Below are positions 1-11,697 of a stretch of 64,000 nt of DNA, in pieces (the first letter of the stretch is position 1; the number at the start of each line of letters is the position of its first letter). The stretch comes from Saturnia japonica (taxonomy: Eukaryota; Arthropoda; Insecta; Lepidoptera; Saturniidae). A program made the translations under genes and the position numbers. The stretch covers positions 2,542,001-2,606,000 of the forward strand of contig CM065307.1 in NCBI GenBank assembly GCA_033032175.1, read 5' to 3'. The notes below the pieces were generated by a model. It was not told the DNA's origin and searched no databases. It saw only the letters and a program-made list of their open reading frames with translations.

Positions 1-950
1 TTTTTAAATCCATTTGGCTGTATGCGTCTTTACGCCTTTTGCCTTTCTGAATGCAACATACATATTTGTATTATATATGGGACAGTAATCCGCCACCCGC
101 ATAAAAAAAATCGCTCTTCGCAAATTTTGTAATTGCTGGATTGACTGGTATTGTGAAGTGATATTCATCGACTTATTTGTATATTACACGGGTGGTACGA
201 GAATTATGTGACTTCAAGTCATTAAAACCCTCAGTCTTCGACTTCGGGTTTCTAATGGACTCCGTTCGTAATTCCTTATTTAACGTCCTCAAGACGCATT
301 GTACTATTTTAATTTCACTTTGAATGTAAAATGATAGCATAAGATTACGAATGGGACGTAAAAGAAAAGAAGAAATTATAAATCCCAGTAGAATAACGTA
401 AAAATATCGTAAATTATTTTATTTTATTACATAGCAAGTATTTAAGTACTTCGTAGGTAAAAGATACTCCAAGTCAAAGGTAAAAGCGTGAGGCAATTTA
501 TTTTTAATGGCCCCTACAAATTCAAGACCACCTTTTAAGTGGTCGTAAACTAATTATAAGCATTCCTAATAGGAGTCAATAAATTTTTAAGGACCCACGA
601 CGCGACCCTTGTATTTTAAATAGCACTTTTACGATATAATCATTTGAACGGGGATTTCGACTTCCCCGTATTTATTTACTATACACTTATTTTTGTTTTT
701 GTTATAGACGCGTTTGATTACAGTGTTTAAGCATGTAGGGTTGCCATTTGTCTCGATATATTGAATTACTTGACCTAGCTGGGAAGAGAGAAAAATTATA
801 TGGAGATTTCGAGTTACGGTTCAACAATAAAATTCGGAAAACAAAGTTGACTTGGAAGAATGAACAGACAAAAATTTAATATAAGTTTTTACTACAAAGA
901 ATCCATACAAATAAATGAGTAGGTACATAAAACTTTCAAAATTAAATAAA
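1..950. other. No gene recognised
   Basis: AT-rich sequence without a supported reading frame. Two short hairpins are visible (GACCAC/GTGGTC near 526-545 and CGGGGA/TCCCCG near 649-668) but nothing ties them to a function. Confidence 0.5.
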
Positions 951-1053
951 TCTATATATTAATTCGTGAAGCAAAAGCTTTCGGTACCTTTTTCAGCGTG
1001 CACGGAAGACTGAGATTTGGCATGGTAAAAGTTTATATGGAGAATGAATGCAG
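951..1053 (+). mobile_element. Helitron-like family B, 5' fragment
   Basis: Begins TCTATATATTAAT and continues through the stretch shared with the fuller family-B copy at 44037-44397 (AAGCAAAAGCTTTCGGTACC, then the TTTATATGGAGAA stretch). Only the first 100 bp or so remain; the CTAGT 3' end is missing. Family assignment is by comparison inside this window. Confidence 0.7.
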
Positions 1054-1380
1054 TTAAATTAAGTACTCTGCGACTTCTATATTTTGTTTGTAGGGTACTC
1101 GTTTGCACTAAGCGAAGACGGAAAAATGCAATTTAGCATTTAAAAAGTGTTTGAATATGATATCGCTGAAACAGCAAATGTAGGGTCGTAACCGCTTTGG
1201 TGCGAGCTGGTCCTTTAAACGTATGAAGTCTGCACCAGTGAAGCGACATTGGACAATTCCCCCTATCACACAACATGCTCAGGATGCTGTCGAAGCTGGC
1301 ACACATTTATTCATAACGACATTGTTAATTATTGAGCTCTTACTATTGACCCGGAACATTGACTGGGCTCAATAGCAACA
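1054..1380. other. No gene recognised
   Basis: Mixed-composition intergenic sequence. A phrase near 1345-1370 (ACTATTGACCCGG...TTGACTGGGC) resembles one near 52285-52310, so it may be repeat-derived, but I cannot define an element. Confidence 0.4.
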
Positions 1381-1690
1381 TCATAACATACCATCACGCC
1401 TGTATTCCTCGAAGGATAAGGCAGAGGTGTACTAATGTGCACTCACAGTTCGCCAAGTATGTTTTTAGGTCCCATGTAATAGGAGGCGAGCCTAATGCCA
1501 TTAATCGAGCACAAAGCAAAACTCCGAGCTGATGCTGAGAACTTCATAGGAAAAACCCAATAACAGTTTGCTCGACCTGGGAATCGACCCAGGACTAATG
1601 AGACAGTACAACAGGTGTGCTCTATAACCGCACGCACTATAAAAGCAGGTAACGACCGGCTTGAAGACATTCTCGCTTGACCTGTTAGAT
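1381..1690 (-). repeat. tRNA-derived SINE, diverged copy
   Basis: Read on the minus strand this has a tRNA-like head with a B-box resembling GGGTCGATTCCC (complement of 1576-1592), followed by a body shared with 31202-31472 and with the fragment at 43248-43352 (the ACATGGGACCT and GGAATACAGGCG blocks). The head is more eroded than in the 31.4-kb copy. Resembles Metulj-type lepidopteran SINEs from memory; not searched. Short open frames here are not genes. Confidence 0.7.
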
Positions 1691-1750
1691 AGTAAAGACC
1701 TTTTTTCCGAACTGACCTTACTGTTAACCTGAGGGGCTCTATCAAAAAAC

Positions 1751-2030
1751 AAAGCCGTTGATAGCTTTTACCGCTTTACCGGGCTTGGAGGCGAGCGCTT
1801 AAGGCACTTAACCGCGAAAGCGTGGGCAACATGATCGCAAGGGTGCCAAAGAGGCCGCACATCGGCTTGGGCTGTTGCCGCGATTGCAACGAAGTCGCGA
1901 TCTGACTCATTCCCTATCCGTAAAATTGGAGCTAAACTAACATATACATAATTATATACATGTTCCCTGCATCCTGGGAGGAGGGAAGAGAACATGTGTA
2001 TATATATGTATTTAGTGATCTGAAAGTATA
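1751..2030 (+). repeat. Dispersed repeat F, copy 1
   Basis: Shares the blocks GCGCTTAAGGCACT, GCGAAAGCGTGG and CGGCTTGGGCTGTT with 61143-61310 (+) and with the reverse complement of 16850-17095. The tail (CTATCCGTAA, ACATATACAT, a GGGAGGAGGGAAGAG block) also matches the 16.8-kb copy. Multi-copy and non-coding; superfamily unknown. Confidence 0.7.
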
Positions 2031-2135
2031 GTGAAGACCTAAAACCTAGACCTAAAAGTACTGAGTGCTCGCCGTCTGGCTACCCTACTCGCTACTTATT
2101 TCAATAAATGTAGTAGGTATCATCTTAGTGAATAA

Positions 2136-2221
2136 AAGAAAGATAGAAAGAATGAAAGAATGAAAGAATGAAAGAATGAAAGAAGGAAAGAAAGAAAAAA
2201 AGAAAGAAAGAGAGAAAGAAG
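2136..2221. repeat. GAAA/GAAT microsatellite
   Basis: Purine-only tract built from GAAA and GAAT units, partly in an 8-bp GAATGAAA register, on the plus strand. Confidence 0.95.
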
Positions 2222-2818
2222 CATGCGTCGCCACGGCCTGTATCGCCACGCCAACAATCAGGTAAAACCTCGCCTATACAAAACACACACACCAACACAT
2301 AAAAATAAAAATTTCATAATTCATAAATAAAATACTTTAACTCAATCTGGTTTTCACATCTAACGGCCACACGTGATACGTCATACTTATAAGTACCTAC
2401 AGATATACTGTTAAAATGACTATATCGGTATCGCAAACTCATGAGACTTTACCCATTATACCCATACAAAAATCACCAACGTGCGTAAAGAAGTTCTTAC
2501 TTTAAGAATTGAGATAAAAGATGGTTAATAAAATGGGGAAACATTTCTGAACAAGTTTAACATGCAGATCTGGTGAGAGCGTTGGCAAGTCGTCCACACC
2601 CCTAATAAATCTTATTTAACTCTAACAGCACCCGCATTCTCCGGGGTACGATTTAAATGGTATATAAATATGGCCACTATGTCACAGTCAAGCTAGATTT
2701 AGAAAGGTTTATAACCATTCAGTTCAAAATATATTTTGTATATATACTGGAACTTCAAAATGACTTATGTCCTCCGTATAATATTATCTTCTTATATGAA
2801 GTGAGTAATTCTTGTATA
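2222..2818. other. No gene recognised
   Basis: Intergenic. The short open frame starting at 2657 runs into the family-B Helitron that begins at 2819 and is judged spurious. Confidence 0.45.
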
Positions 2819-3042
2819 TCCTATATATTAATACGTGAAGCAAAAACTTTCTTGGTTAAAACGTTCATGGTTAAAGTTTATATGGAGGAGTGCAGAAAGC
2901 TAAAATAGATCTATAATATCTGTTACTAATTTATTAAATTAAATTAATTAATACTGCGAATCCTAACTCGACAAGTGCCATTGAACTTAGACCCCCCAAA
3001 ATATTGACATTGCCCCTCAACGAAAAGTGACAGCAAGTTATA

Positions 3043-4264
3043 CAAGTTGTCCAGAAAGGGTATCGGGTATTTGTTTTCGCGCCATATTCGAAACGGGGCG
3101 TCTAAAGGGTGCGGGGAGGGGTTCGTGGCGTCCGCCATTTTGTGGAGTTTTAGTCACGATGAAACAGTACTCGGGGACGCATCGCGCATTTTGCGTACGA
3201 GCGTATTATCGTAATGGTGATTCAATAGTGACTGCTCAACGTCTCTATCGTGCGGAATATCGTACACGCCACGCGCCAAGTGACGATAGCATTAGGAAAT
3301 GGATCAGGATGTTCGAGAATACAGGTGCGACAGTTAAAATTCAAAACTCTGGTCGTCCTCGTTCAGTTCGCGATGAAGAAACAATTGAAGAAGTTGAGGC
3401 GTCGGTTCGTCAAAATCCGTCTTTACCCATCCGAAAGCGAAGCCAAGCGTTGAACATCAAGAAATCGTCTTTACATCCGATTTTAAAGAAAGACTTACAT
3501 CTAAAAGCCTATAAAATTCAATTGGTTCAAGAATTGAAGGATACGGACTATGCTAATCGACTGAATTTTGCGAACGAAATGCTGCAGCGATTTAACAACT
3601 TTAACAACATACTGTTCAGTGACGAAGCAAATTTTCACCTGAATGGTCATGTTAATAAGCAGAATTGTCGGTTACTGGGCAGTGGAGAATCCGAGACTCA
3701 TGAAGATCAACGAGGCCGAGCAATTAATGTGAATAGCGACCGTTATTGCGATATGTTGCGAAATTTTTTGGTCCCAGAGTTGCAGGAGTTTGCAGGTTTC
3801 AACTCAAGAACGTGGTTCCAGCAAGATGGGGCCACTTGCCATACCTCAAATGACTCAATGGAAGTTGTTAACGAATTATTCCCTAATAAAGTCATTTCGC
3901 GAAGGGGTAACATCAACTGGCCTCCCAGAAGCCCCGACCTTAACCCGCTTGACTATTTTGCATGGGGATACCTTAAAAGTAAGGTTTATCAAAACAATCC
4001 GACGAATCTAACCCACTTAAAGCAAAACATCAGGTCAGAAATGGCAGCAATATCGATAGCTATGTGTCAACGTGTTATCGCCATTCTTCGTTTCCGTTTA
4101 GAAGAGTGCCAGCAACGTAACGGTCATCATTTGGATAACATCATCTTTTCCAAATAATTCTCCAATTCATATGCTAATAATAAACAATAAACTTTTTTAT
4201 TGCATACAAATAATTTTTGTTTCATTGAACTTACAAATACCCGATAACCTTTCTGGACACCTTG
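3043..4264 (+). mobile_element. DD41D-type Tc1/mariner element, copy 1
   Basis: Element of 1222 bp bounded by TA at 3041-3042 and 4265-4266. Terminal inverted repeats of about 30 bp begin CAAGKTGTCCAGAAAGG and continue into a shared TATCGGGTATTTG. The host sequence on both sides is one Helitron-like repeat whose uninterrupted relatives exist at 44.2, 45.8, 49.8 and 55.5 kb, confirming insertion at a TA. A near relative with a larger deletion lies at 41414-42428 on the minus strand. Confidence 0.9.
3159..4157 (+). pseudogene. Tc1/mariner-superfamily transposase, DD41D-like, internally deleted
   Basis: Encodes 332 residues from the ATG that starts MKQYSGTHRAFCVRAYY, a typical start for this family; the frame is open further upstream to 3027 but that lies across the terminal repeat. 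An N-terminal helix-turn-helix region is followed by a GRPRSVR linker. The catalytic domain keeps LFSDEANFHL (first Asp), FQQDGATCH (second Asp) and PPRSPDLNPLDYF (third Asp). Counting from the second Asp to the Asp in LDYF leaves 41 residues between, the spacing reported for DD41D (rosa-like) elements. The middle is damaged: after NCR the frame shifts (YWAV is readable one base over) and then a block that in relatives holds a VWC-type strand is missing, the junction returning to the original frame at GRAINVNSDRY. An unbroken frame therefore hides a non-functional enzyme. Confidence 0.85.
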
Positions 4265-4390
4265 TATAATGTTCATTGTTTAGAGTCATACTGCAAATGT
4301 CAAACAGAAAATAATCTATGATTAAAAAGTCGCTGGTCGAATTTCGATAATTGGGCGACCGCTAGTATATATCTATATAAATATATACAA

Positions 4391-4786
4391 TGTGTATTAA
4401 AACCCCGTCGGATCCGTGAAGGTGTTATTAGGTATCGAGATTATATTCTGTTTATTATATGTCTCAGATTGTAAGTAAAAAAATTACCCTTAATAAAATG
4501 TAAAAAATATTAGTGAAATGAGGAAACTTATTTGCCAACACAGGCGACGCGGCGCTTAGTAGCGCCATACGATCAGACGTACCGCTGCGCCGCGCCGAGC
4601 CGTGGTTGACGACGGTGTTATCACGTTTTAAAAATTTGCTAAATTTTAGGGAAACTAAAACTAAATATGTTAATTTTAAATAGCAATAACATTTATATTT
4701 TCATAATAAATCAAATTTTGGTATTTTTTGGTAATTTCATGGGGTACCTATATACCCTTTTCGGATTCGACAGGGTTTTTAATACA
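4391..4786. mobile_element. TIR element (MITE-like), family M copy 1
   Basis: Ends are inverted repeats of about 24 bp: GTATTAAAACCCCGTCGG on the left, and the complement of CGACAGGGTTTTTAATAC on the right. No coding capacity. The centre (about 4540-4612) is unusually G+C-rich for this window and holds a 6-bp-stem hairpin GGCGCTTAGTAGCGCC at 4551-4566. The same element occurs reversed at 54951-55333. Superfamily unresolved; target duplication is obscured by flanking TA repeats. Confidence 0.75.
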
Positions 4787-4940
4787 TATATATATATATT
4801 GTAATTGATTTCTCGGAAACGGCTCCAACGATTTCGATGAAACTTTGCATTTAGATAATGTTTTACATTCCAAGTTTACCTAGACAGGTTTTTTTTTCTT
4901 TTTTTATATAAGACACCGATCACAGCTCGATCGCCCAGAT
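4787..4940 (+). mobile_element. Helitron-like family C, 5'-truncated
   Basis: Contains TCTCGGAAACGGCTCCAACG and GATGAAACTTTGCATTTAG, then ACACCGATCACAGCTCGATCGCCC, which includes the degenerate family 3' hairpin. Matches 59960-60130 (+) and 29543-29700 (-). Its 5' end abuts the family-M element. Confidence 0.7.
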
Positions 4941-5089
4941 ATTAATTTATAATACGACAACTAAAAAGTTTTAAAAACTGTAACCCGCCTACGGAAATAT
5001 TAATATTATGTAAGATTCTAAAATTAATTTATATAAAAAAGAAACAGAAACAGGAAGATAGCGCTAGTAGTATTCATAAACGCTGAAAT

Positions 5090-5622
5090 CTAAACAATTA
5101 ATCAAATTGAAGTGTCTGTTTGTAATGTCAGAATAACAGCTTTTTACTAAACGCTTATGAAAGTATATACGATACATATAACATAAAACCCATTTTTTAA
5201 TTTTTTTCTGTCTGTCTGTTTCTTACGCGTATTCTCCGAAACGGTTGAGTTGGTTTTGACGCGACTCTCACTGGTAGATAGCTGATGTTATATGGAGTAA
5301 CTTAGGCTACTTTTATTTTATAAAAAGATTTAGGGTTTCGCGCAAATAAAAAAAAACTGGCAATGGTGAACCAATTCCGGCGATTAAATGGCTTACGCTG
5401 AGTTAACCATATGTAATATTTCAAATTATTTTTGCACATAATTGTAGATATTAAAAAATCCTACAAAAAAGACATCGAGAGCAAAGTGTATCTTCTAAAG
5501 ATCACACACAATAAGCAATTTTGTCTTTGAAATAACCGGGAACGTGTGTAGCAAGACTCGCGCGTGTGCCCGATCGATGGCATTCTGTAGTCCACGTGAC
5601 CGAAGCCGCGGGTACAGCTAGT
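5090..5622 (+). mobile_element. Helitron-like family A, copy 1
   Basis: Starts TCTAAACAATTAATCAAATT and ends GAAGCCGCGGGTACAGCTAGT after a small hairpin. Shares with the other family-A copies the AAGTGTCTGTTTGTAATGTC block, a GTCTGTCTGTTT stretch and the ACGGTTG...TTTTGACG region. Non-coding, non-autonomous. Confidence 0.85.
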
Positions 5623-7928
5623 ATAATATAAAATTGTGTTTCTGTTGCTTGGTATATTGTAGGTACTATACTTATATTTAGTTCATTGGAATTTTCTCCT
5701 CTTTCATTTGCCATCCCACTCGATACGATAGTGGAAAAAATCAGAGGTGTCCCCACTTTTTTGGATCTATCATCCATCATATTGATTTCGTTCGTATAAA
5801 ATGTAGGCTGTCAGCTTGTGTTACCCGGACCATAATAAAGAATCCATTGACAGCTCATTCATCGAAATCGGATGAATTGTTTAGACGCTACACGGTGGAA
5901 CATACTTAGACTTTGAGGAAACTACGATTAACAATTAATTAATCAAAATTCATTACGACTATCTAAAAAACGATTATTGAAATAAAACTATCGATTGTTG
6001 ATCTCTAATGCATAATTAGGGATATTTTTTCTGAAAACAAGGATGATTTCCGCGAATGTCTTTTTTTTAGCTTGCTATGTTACTAAGATACTCAAGTTTT
6101 TTCTCGGTCGTCTTCGAGAAGTGGCTGACATATATTCCGTACAAAAAACAAGCGATTGATAGATTATAATTTTTTACCTTCAAGTACAATCGATTGTCCA
6201 AACAACCGATGTTCAACAAAACTACATATACTGCTAAAAATATAATCCTTTCTTTTGGTTTTACCGTAGCCGGGAAAAAACCGGTGTAAAAAGGAAGATA
6301 CATGTTCGTGATTCGATAGTGGTAGTACCACTACTCTACGCTCGTGCTTTTTTATACCAAAAAGGCACTAAACAGACTTCAAAAACCCAAAACAAAGTGT
6401 CCAAGTAACTGAATATAATATCATAAAGTAAAAAGATTGCTACAGAAGTTTTATATGTATAATTATTCGTAACTAAATATCTTTGTAATAAAATACTTTA
6501 AACTAGTAGACAAAAGCCATGACAAAAGATGAAAAGTCCAGCATAGCGCCTGGCAACAAACCTTAAAGATTCATAATCAAAACTGCTTGTCAGTTCCTGT
6601 ATTTTTTTCCTTCACTGAAACAAGTCTCATGATATTTTAATAAACTATGAAGTTATAGCTATAATAGACATAGCAAACTTGATAAATCATATACACCTAG
6701 TTAGTGTAAGCAACATAAAGCCACAGATTTAGTATCAGAGAAACACCGCAAAATCTTTGTAGTTCCTAGTACCATACTGTTTATATGCTTCTGTATGCTT
6801 TATATTACAATTCCTGTTTATCAAAACTTCCACAGATGGCGTGCCGAAGCAAACTGCTTCAAACTGGATACACCGACTGATAACAGAAGTATATATAACA
6901 GAACAGAAGATAACAACAATATACCTTATGAAATACTATTTGATTTCGATAGTGACAAGCCAAAGTCAAATACTATGGCAGAGTGCTGACCATCTATGTT
7001 AAAACTCTTGAGAAAAAATGTGGGAAATGTGGGGGGTGCTAAGTTAAAAAAAAATTGTGCGTCTCGGGACGCTCGACAGAAGTGATAACTTAAACTAATC
7101 AAAAAGACCAAACGAAAGAGAGAAAGCGAAGCCGGCGAGGATTCGTACCTAGGAGTTCGTCCATAGCAGTCACTATGAAACTAACTGAAACTATGCTACT
7201 ACTATTAATGGCGCCGTAACGCGTTACGTTACGAAGCGATTTACTCATCCATATAAAGCTATAACTTCAAAAACTCACATAAAGTATTTTTATGGAAATT
7301 ATTTTAGTTTTTTTTAAGCCAAATAAGTAGCTATAACCTCTTACGTGCGTACAATGATAAGAAGAAAGACCGTGATAGATATTGATTATAGGTAAAAATG
7401 TGTGTATTTATGTAGAGCTTTGATTTCTTTGATAAATGATTTTTTATAAGGTAAAGGAGTCTTGTAAAATTACTGACATTGCCCAATTTTACCGCAGTTA
7501 TCAGAAATCCAGCAAAAAAAATTGATAGATAAGTATGATTTTCCTTTTGTACATTCGTATTGCGTAACCAATACGACTTGAAGTTGTCTCTCAAAAATCT
7601 ATTCTACAATAATTGTCCTGTCCGTTTTTTCTCTTAAGTAAGTATTATACTTAACTTTACTTTTAATTTTTACACTACATATACCAAACCCAATATTTCT
7701 TACAAAGAATAAGTAAATTTCACCATTTACATTTGAAAAATAATGGGATAACATTAGTACTTCATAACGCTGGAAGAAATGGCAGAATAAATCTGGATTT
7801 CCCATTCCACTGGTTTCACAAAACAAACTAAAACGATATGGTATGAATTTAGTAACATCTAAATCGAATCTAATATGGATTTAACTGAATCAGTAAGAAT
7901 AAATGGAGATAAAATTATTCAAAATAAA
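5623..7928. other. No gene recognised
   Basis: Over 2 kb of AT-rich sequence. Small open frames (for example near 6067-6303 and 6795-6989) have no recognisable domain, and I do not call them. A compact palindromic cluster of CG dinucleotides (GTAACGCGTTACGTTACG) lies at 7215-7232. Confidence 0.45.
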
Positions 7929-8122
7929 TCTATACAATTAATAAAAGTGAAGTGTCTGTTTGTCATGTCAAAAAAACAGCTTTTTACTAAATTCATATGA
8001 AAGTATACAGGGTAATTTTTCAAATGTTTTTATCTGTATGTCTGTTTGTTCCGACTAATAAACTCTGAAACGGTTGGATCGATTTTGACGGGACTTTCAC
8101 TAGTAGATAGTTGATGTTATAA
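7929..8122 (+). mobile_element. Helitron-like family A, copy 2 (3'-truncated)
   Basis: Starts TCTATACAATTAATAAAAGT and keeps the first 190 bp or so of the family, up to GTAGATAGTTGATGTTATA. The middle and CTAGT end are absent. Confidence 0.85.
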
Positions 8123-10009
8123 TCCTATGTCATACCTACAATTAAGATGAATCTAACGACACCTCAAATGCTAAATCCATTAACCCGTTTAGGCTACAGA
8201 GCGTGCGAAAGAAATAGACATACATAAGCTTGAAAAACGTAACCTCTTTTCACAGTCGGATAAAAGTACCAAGTCAACGGGACTTGAACCATCGACTATT
8301 CATACTGTACATACAACAGTGCGTAGAAATCTGGTCATAACGCAGCTAAACCAATTCCACGACTGTCACAGTTTTGAAAATCCTATTTAAGTATGTATTT
8401 GTTTTTTAGCGTTGGTCGGGTAGACCACTTTTGTTAGTCTACTTCCCACCCTGCGTTAAGTAACTTCGTTACAAAATGGCCGACAAGAGAATAACCTAAA
8501 ATATCTTATAATACTTTTTATTACTTACCTATAAATGTAGCATGTTATGTTTATTTACCAGAAATTATCATAACATTTGGATTATTGTTGATTTTAATTG
8601 TTAAGCAATAAAGAATTCAAATAAACAAAAGCGATAATTAATTCGCTATGGATCATCCCGAGACGAATTTAGGATAATTATACGGACTTAATAATGTTAT
8701 ACCAGGGTAAAGTTGTCGAACTCCATTCTCAGATACGGCGACGGGCGTAGGACGCAGACGAGGAACTTTTGTTTGTGAATAGCCAATTGGAGAGAAATTA
8801 ACATTTTTTTGTTGTCTTCCTCTCCTGAGACAATTGACGCGCATTCCGAACGGCGTCTATTTAGATTGATAAACGTTTTATTCCAACTTTATTTTATTCT
8901 TCTTGCAATGAAATGACGTAACTTTTCCCACAGTTTATGTAAATGTTTATTCTTTATTAATAAATCTGTGGTTCTGTGTGTATATATGTATTCTTCTTTT
9001 TCTTCTTGCCTTTATTCCACACTAGATGGCGTCGGCACAGCACAACTTCATGTATTACACTATACATTTCCATTCTGTAATAGATTTAGTTTAAGTTTTA
9101 CGACGGGCCTCCTACCTGACGTCAACCCTACTTGGGAATGTTATATTTGGTATAAGTTGGTCACCAAAAAAAGTCTTAGTTGTCTTCCATGAAGAAAGGT
9201 GGTGGAGTATTCTGAGCCGGGAACAACACGACTAAATAAATCTAATATTAATTATAAAATACAAATATAAAGTTTAAAACGAATAATACCAAATAAATAA
9301 AATTAATAGGTTAACACAAAATAGCAAGATAAATCGTCAATTACAGCAGTATCCATCCATCAGGTAATGTTCATATTGAAGCTCCTAGTAATATGGAGGT
9401 CGATTTTATTATTACCTACTGATAGTGTATCTTCTTGTTTTATATAAATCTTTTGCGCACCAGCCGGTAATTTTATCGACTCTGTGAATTTTGTAGGCAT
9501 AACAGAAATTGATTTATTAATTCTGATATAATTATTATCTGCCTGGTGCCACACACATTCTTAGAAATGTCATCGCCAGTAATATTTGCAATTCCCTTAG
9601 CACAGAGTGCTTTTGTGCTAATTGGAGTTTTTTTTTTAAATAAATTACAAAAGTTTGTCCCTCCATAAAATCATAACAGCCATCACAGGTCCTTTGTAAA
9701 GTGATTACATATGTGTGTATATATGTATGTTTTTCCTAAAATCTTTTTATGTAATTAAATATGTATATAAGCATATATGCCATAATAATATCGAGGAAAG
9801 ACTATAAAATATGGACTCATGTAACACTATAAGTATCTAACGTACTGCCAACCTTGATTCCTCCTTTCTCAAATATGAACATTGAAATTAAAATTTTTTC
9901 ACCTTGCCGTTGCGATTTGAAATGCCATGAAACGAGAAAGAGTCGCTAATAGGAGACAAACTCATACATCTATAGGTGAGAGAATGAGATACAATACAAT
10001 TAATGCAAG
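8123..10009. other. No gene recognised; possible repeat fragments
   Basis: At 8270-8350 the minus strand shows a weak tRNA-like B-box (GGTTCAAGTCCC), possibly an old SINE head. The 8653-8844 minus-strand frame and the 8968-9192 plus-strand frame have no recognisable domain. Confidence 0.4.
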
Positions 10010-10330
10010 CCCTGGTTTGGTCATAACAGTGTGACGGCCAGACTTGTATACATTTCTATATGTAGGTACAGTACGAGTTGATAGTTCGAGTCTCGCTGGT
10101 TTAATTTTTTTTTTAAGACATTTTAAATAAGATATTGTCTGTTTGTGTGGCCGGATTATTACACTCAAAAACGGCTTAACCGAATTTTATGAAATTTGGT
10201 ACACGGTAAGTATATGCCATTACTAAATTGATAGCCTCTACTCTATAAGAATTGATAATAATATTAGTAAAAATAAAACTATGAGACCAAAAACATTCGT
10301 GCTTATCAAATATGGGCGGATCCGCGAGGC
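10010..10330 (+). repeat. Possible tRNA-derived SINE or Helitron remnant
   Basis: At 10084-10098 the phrase AGTTCGAGTCTCG resembles a pol III B-box, with TGGTTTGGTC upstream in the place of an A-box. It is followed by a T-run and a Helitron-like internal phrase (GGCTTAACCGAATTTTATGA). Boundaries are not clear, and I hold this loosely. Confidence 0.35.
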
Positions 10331-10708
10331 ACTGCTAGCAAGTAATATTTTCCCGCAACTCATTATTATGTCGTTAATGGTAAACACAGTTCAGCTTTCA
10401 TAAAAGATTTTAACTGCTGACGTAATGGTGTCGCGAAAAGTTAAAAATATGTATTTCTAGAACTGAAAATGGCTTTCCTGCTGAATTCAGTTGAAGGGGA
10501 GCGTCGACTTCCGATCCGCTACGTCACATCCGGAAGTGCACCCCCTCCAGCCGCCGGTCGCGACCTTTTCCTCGCTTGGAAACTGTAAAATATAATGCAT
10601 GTAAATAAAATGGACAAAATAGTGTTGCTGGCATAAAAAAACTTGAGCAACTTTTATAGATTATATTGGACTATGTCTTCCGCTTACAGTGTAAATCTGC
10701 TAAACAGT

Positions 10709-11343
10709 TCTATACCAATATAATAAACCGTAAAAGTTTCTTTGGTTTCTTTGTTTAAACATGCTAATCTCTGGAACTACCAGTCGAATTCAAAAAAATA
10801 TTGTTATATATGATAGCCAGACTCTCGAGGAATAGTATTAGGCTACAGCTCTCAGATAGCCTTAAATATTGATTTTTATTACGTAAGTCGGAAGTGGAGG
10901 CCCTCCTGAAATGATTTATCTGCGTGCGCTGGCGTAATCATTAATGATACGGAAATACAATGTTCTACAATAATATTGGTACTTAGTGTATTTAAAAAAA
11001 ACTCAGCAATAGCATATGCCTATCTCTTATACTAGCCACAATAAGGGAATATGTGACAAAGATTTGTTAGAAATTAAAAAGTGATTTTTAAGCATTATTT
11101 TTAGATATGGCATATTAGTCCTTACGAACAAAAATTACTTCATCATAAAGACAATTTTATGAAGTCAAACTTTGCTCCTTAGAGTATGCTATATTTTGAA
11201 CACATAGTTTAGGAGATAATGAAAAATTGAAATGAGTTTTACTTGCAGGAAGAACAATTATGATAGGCTATACGGGTTGACTTTAGCGTTGCGGTGTTTG
11301 TCGGATAAAATTAACACTGGCGAAACCGTGGGGCACAGCTAGT
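10709..11343 (+). mobile_element. Helitron-like family E, copy 1
   Basis: Starts TCTATACCAATATAATAAAC and ends GAAACCGTGGGGCACAGCTAGT. The 5' half matches 26549-26818 (the ATAGCCAGACTC, GGAAGTGG and GTGCGCTGGCGTAAT blocks); the last 60 bp or so match the reverse complement of 55846-55975. Assigning both halves to one 635-bp element is an inference from order and orientation. Confidence 0.65.
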
Positions 11344-11697
11344 TTAAAAAAAAATGATATAATTAACTTGGGAACCAAAACTAAGCTATACTTCGTTTAT
11401 TTTATTTTTTTCAATAATTTACCCTAAATATTTTATTTATAATTATTGATAATTATTATGTAGCTATATCAAATGTATTTTTGGATTTAGCATGTTTTGT
11501 TAGGATTTTTTTTTTCATATATCACTTAGGGCGATTTACCTATCCGATGTCGATTTTTTTTTTGTTATTCGAACTGTGTAAATAACACTTTTGAGATAAA
11601 AAGAGAATTTAGCAGCTTCACCGTCGGCTCTAAGCCACCGTCGAAAAACCGTCACGAATTCATAATTTAGTGATAAAATATTTCCTAGAATATATTA

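Larger units (their letters stand above)
2819..4366 (+). mobile_element. Helitron-like family B carrying a nested DD41D element
   Basis: The 5' part (2819-3040) and 3' part (4267-4366) together match the uninterrupted family-B copy at 44037-44397. The 3' end reads GGGCGACCGCTAGT, with the CTAGT terminus expected of a Helitron. A Tc1/mariner-type element (3043-4264) sits between the halves. Family B has no coding capacity and is non-autonomous. Confidence 0.8.

Noticed and set aside
2136..2221. CRISPR-like or regulatory tandem array
   Set aside because: Simple GAAA/GAAT microsatellite without spacers. No CRISPR array is expected in animal DNA or seen here.
5502..5780. 92-codon minus-strand frame
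   Set aside because: Covers the 3' end of family-A Helitron copy 1; an analogous frame appears across copy 3 at 15095-15355, showing that it is repeat-derived.
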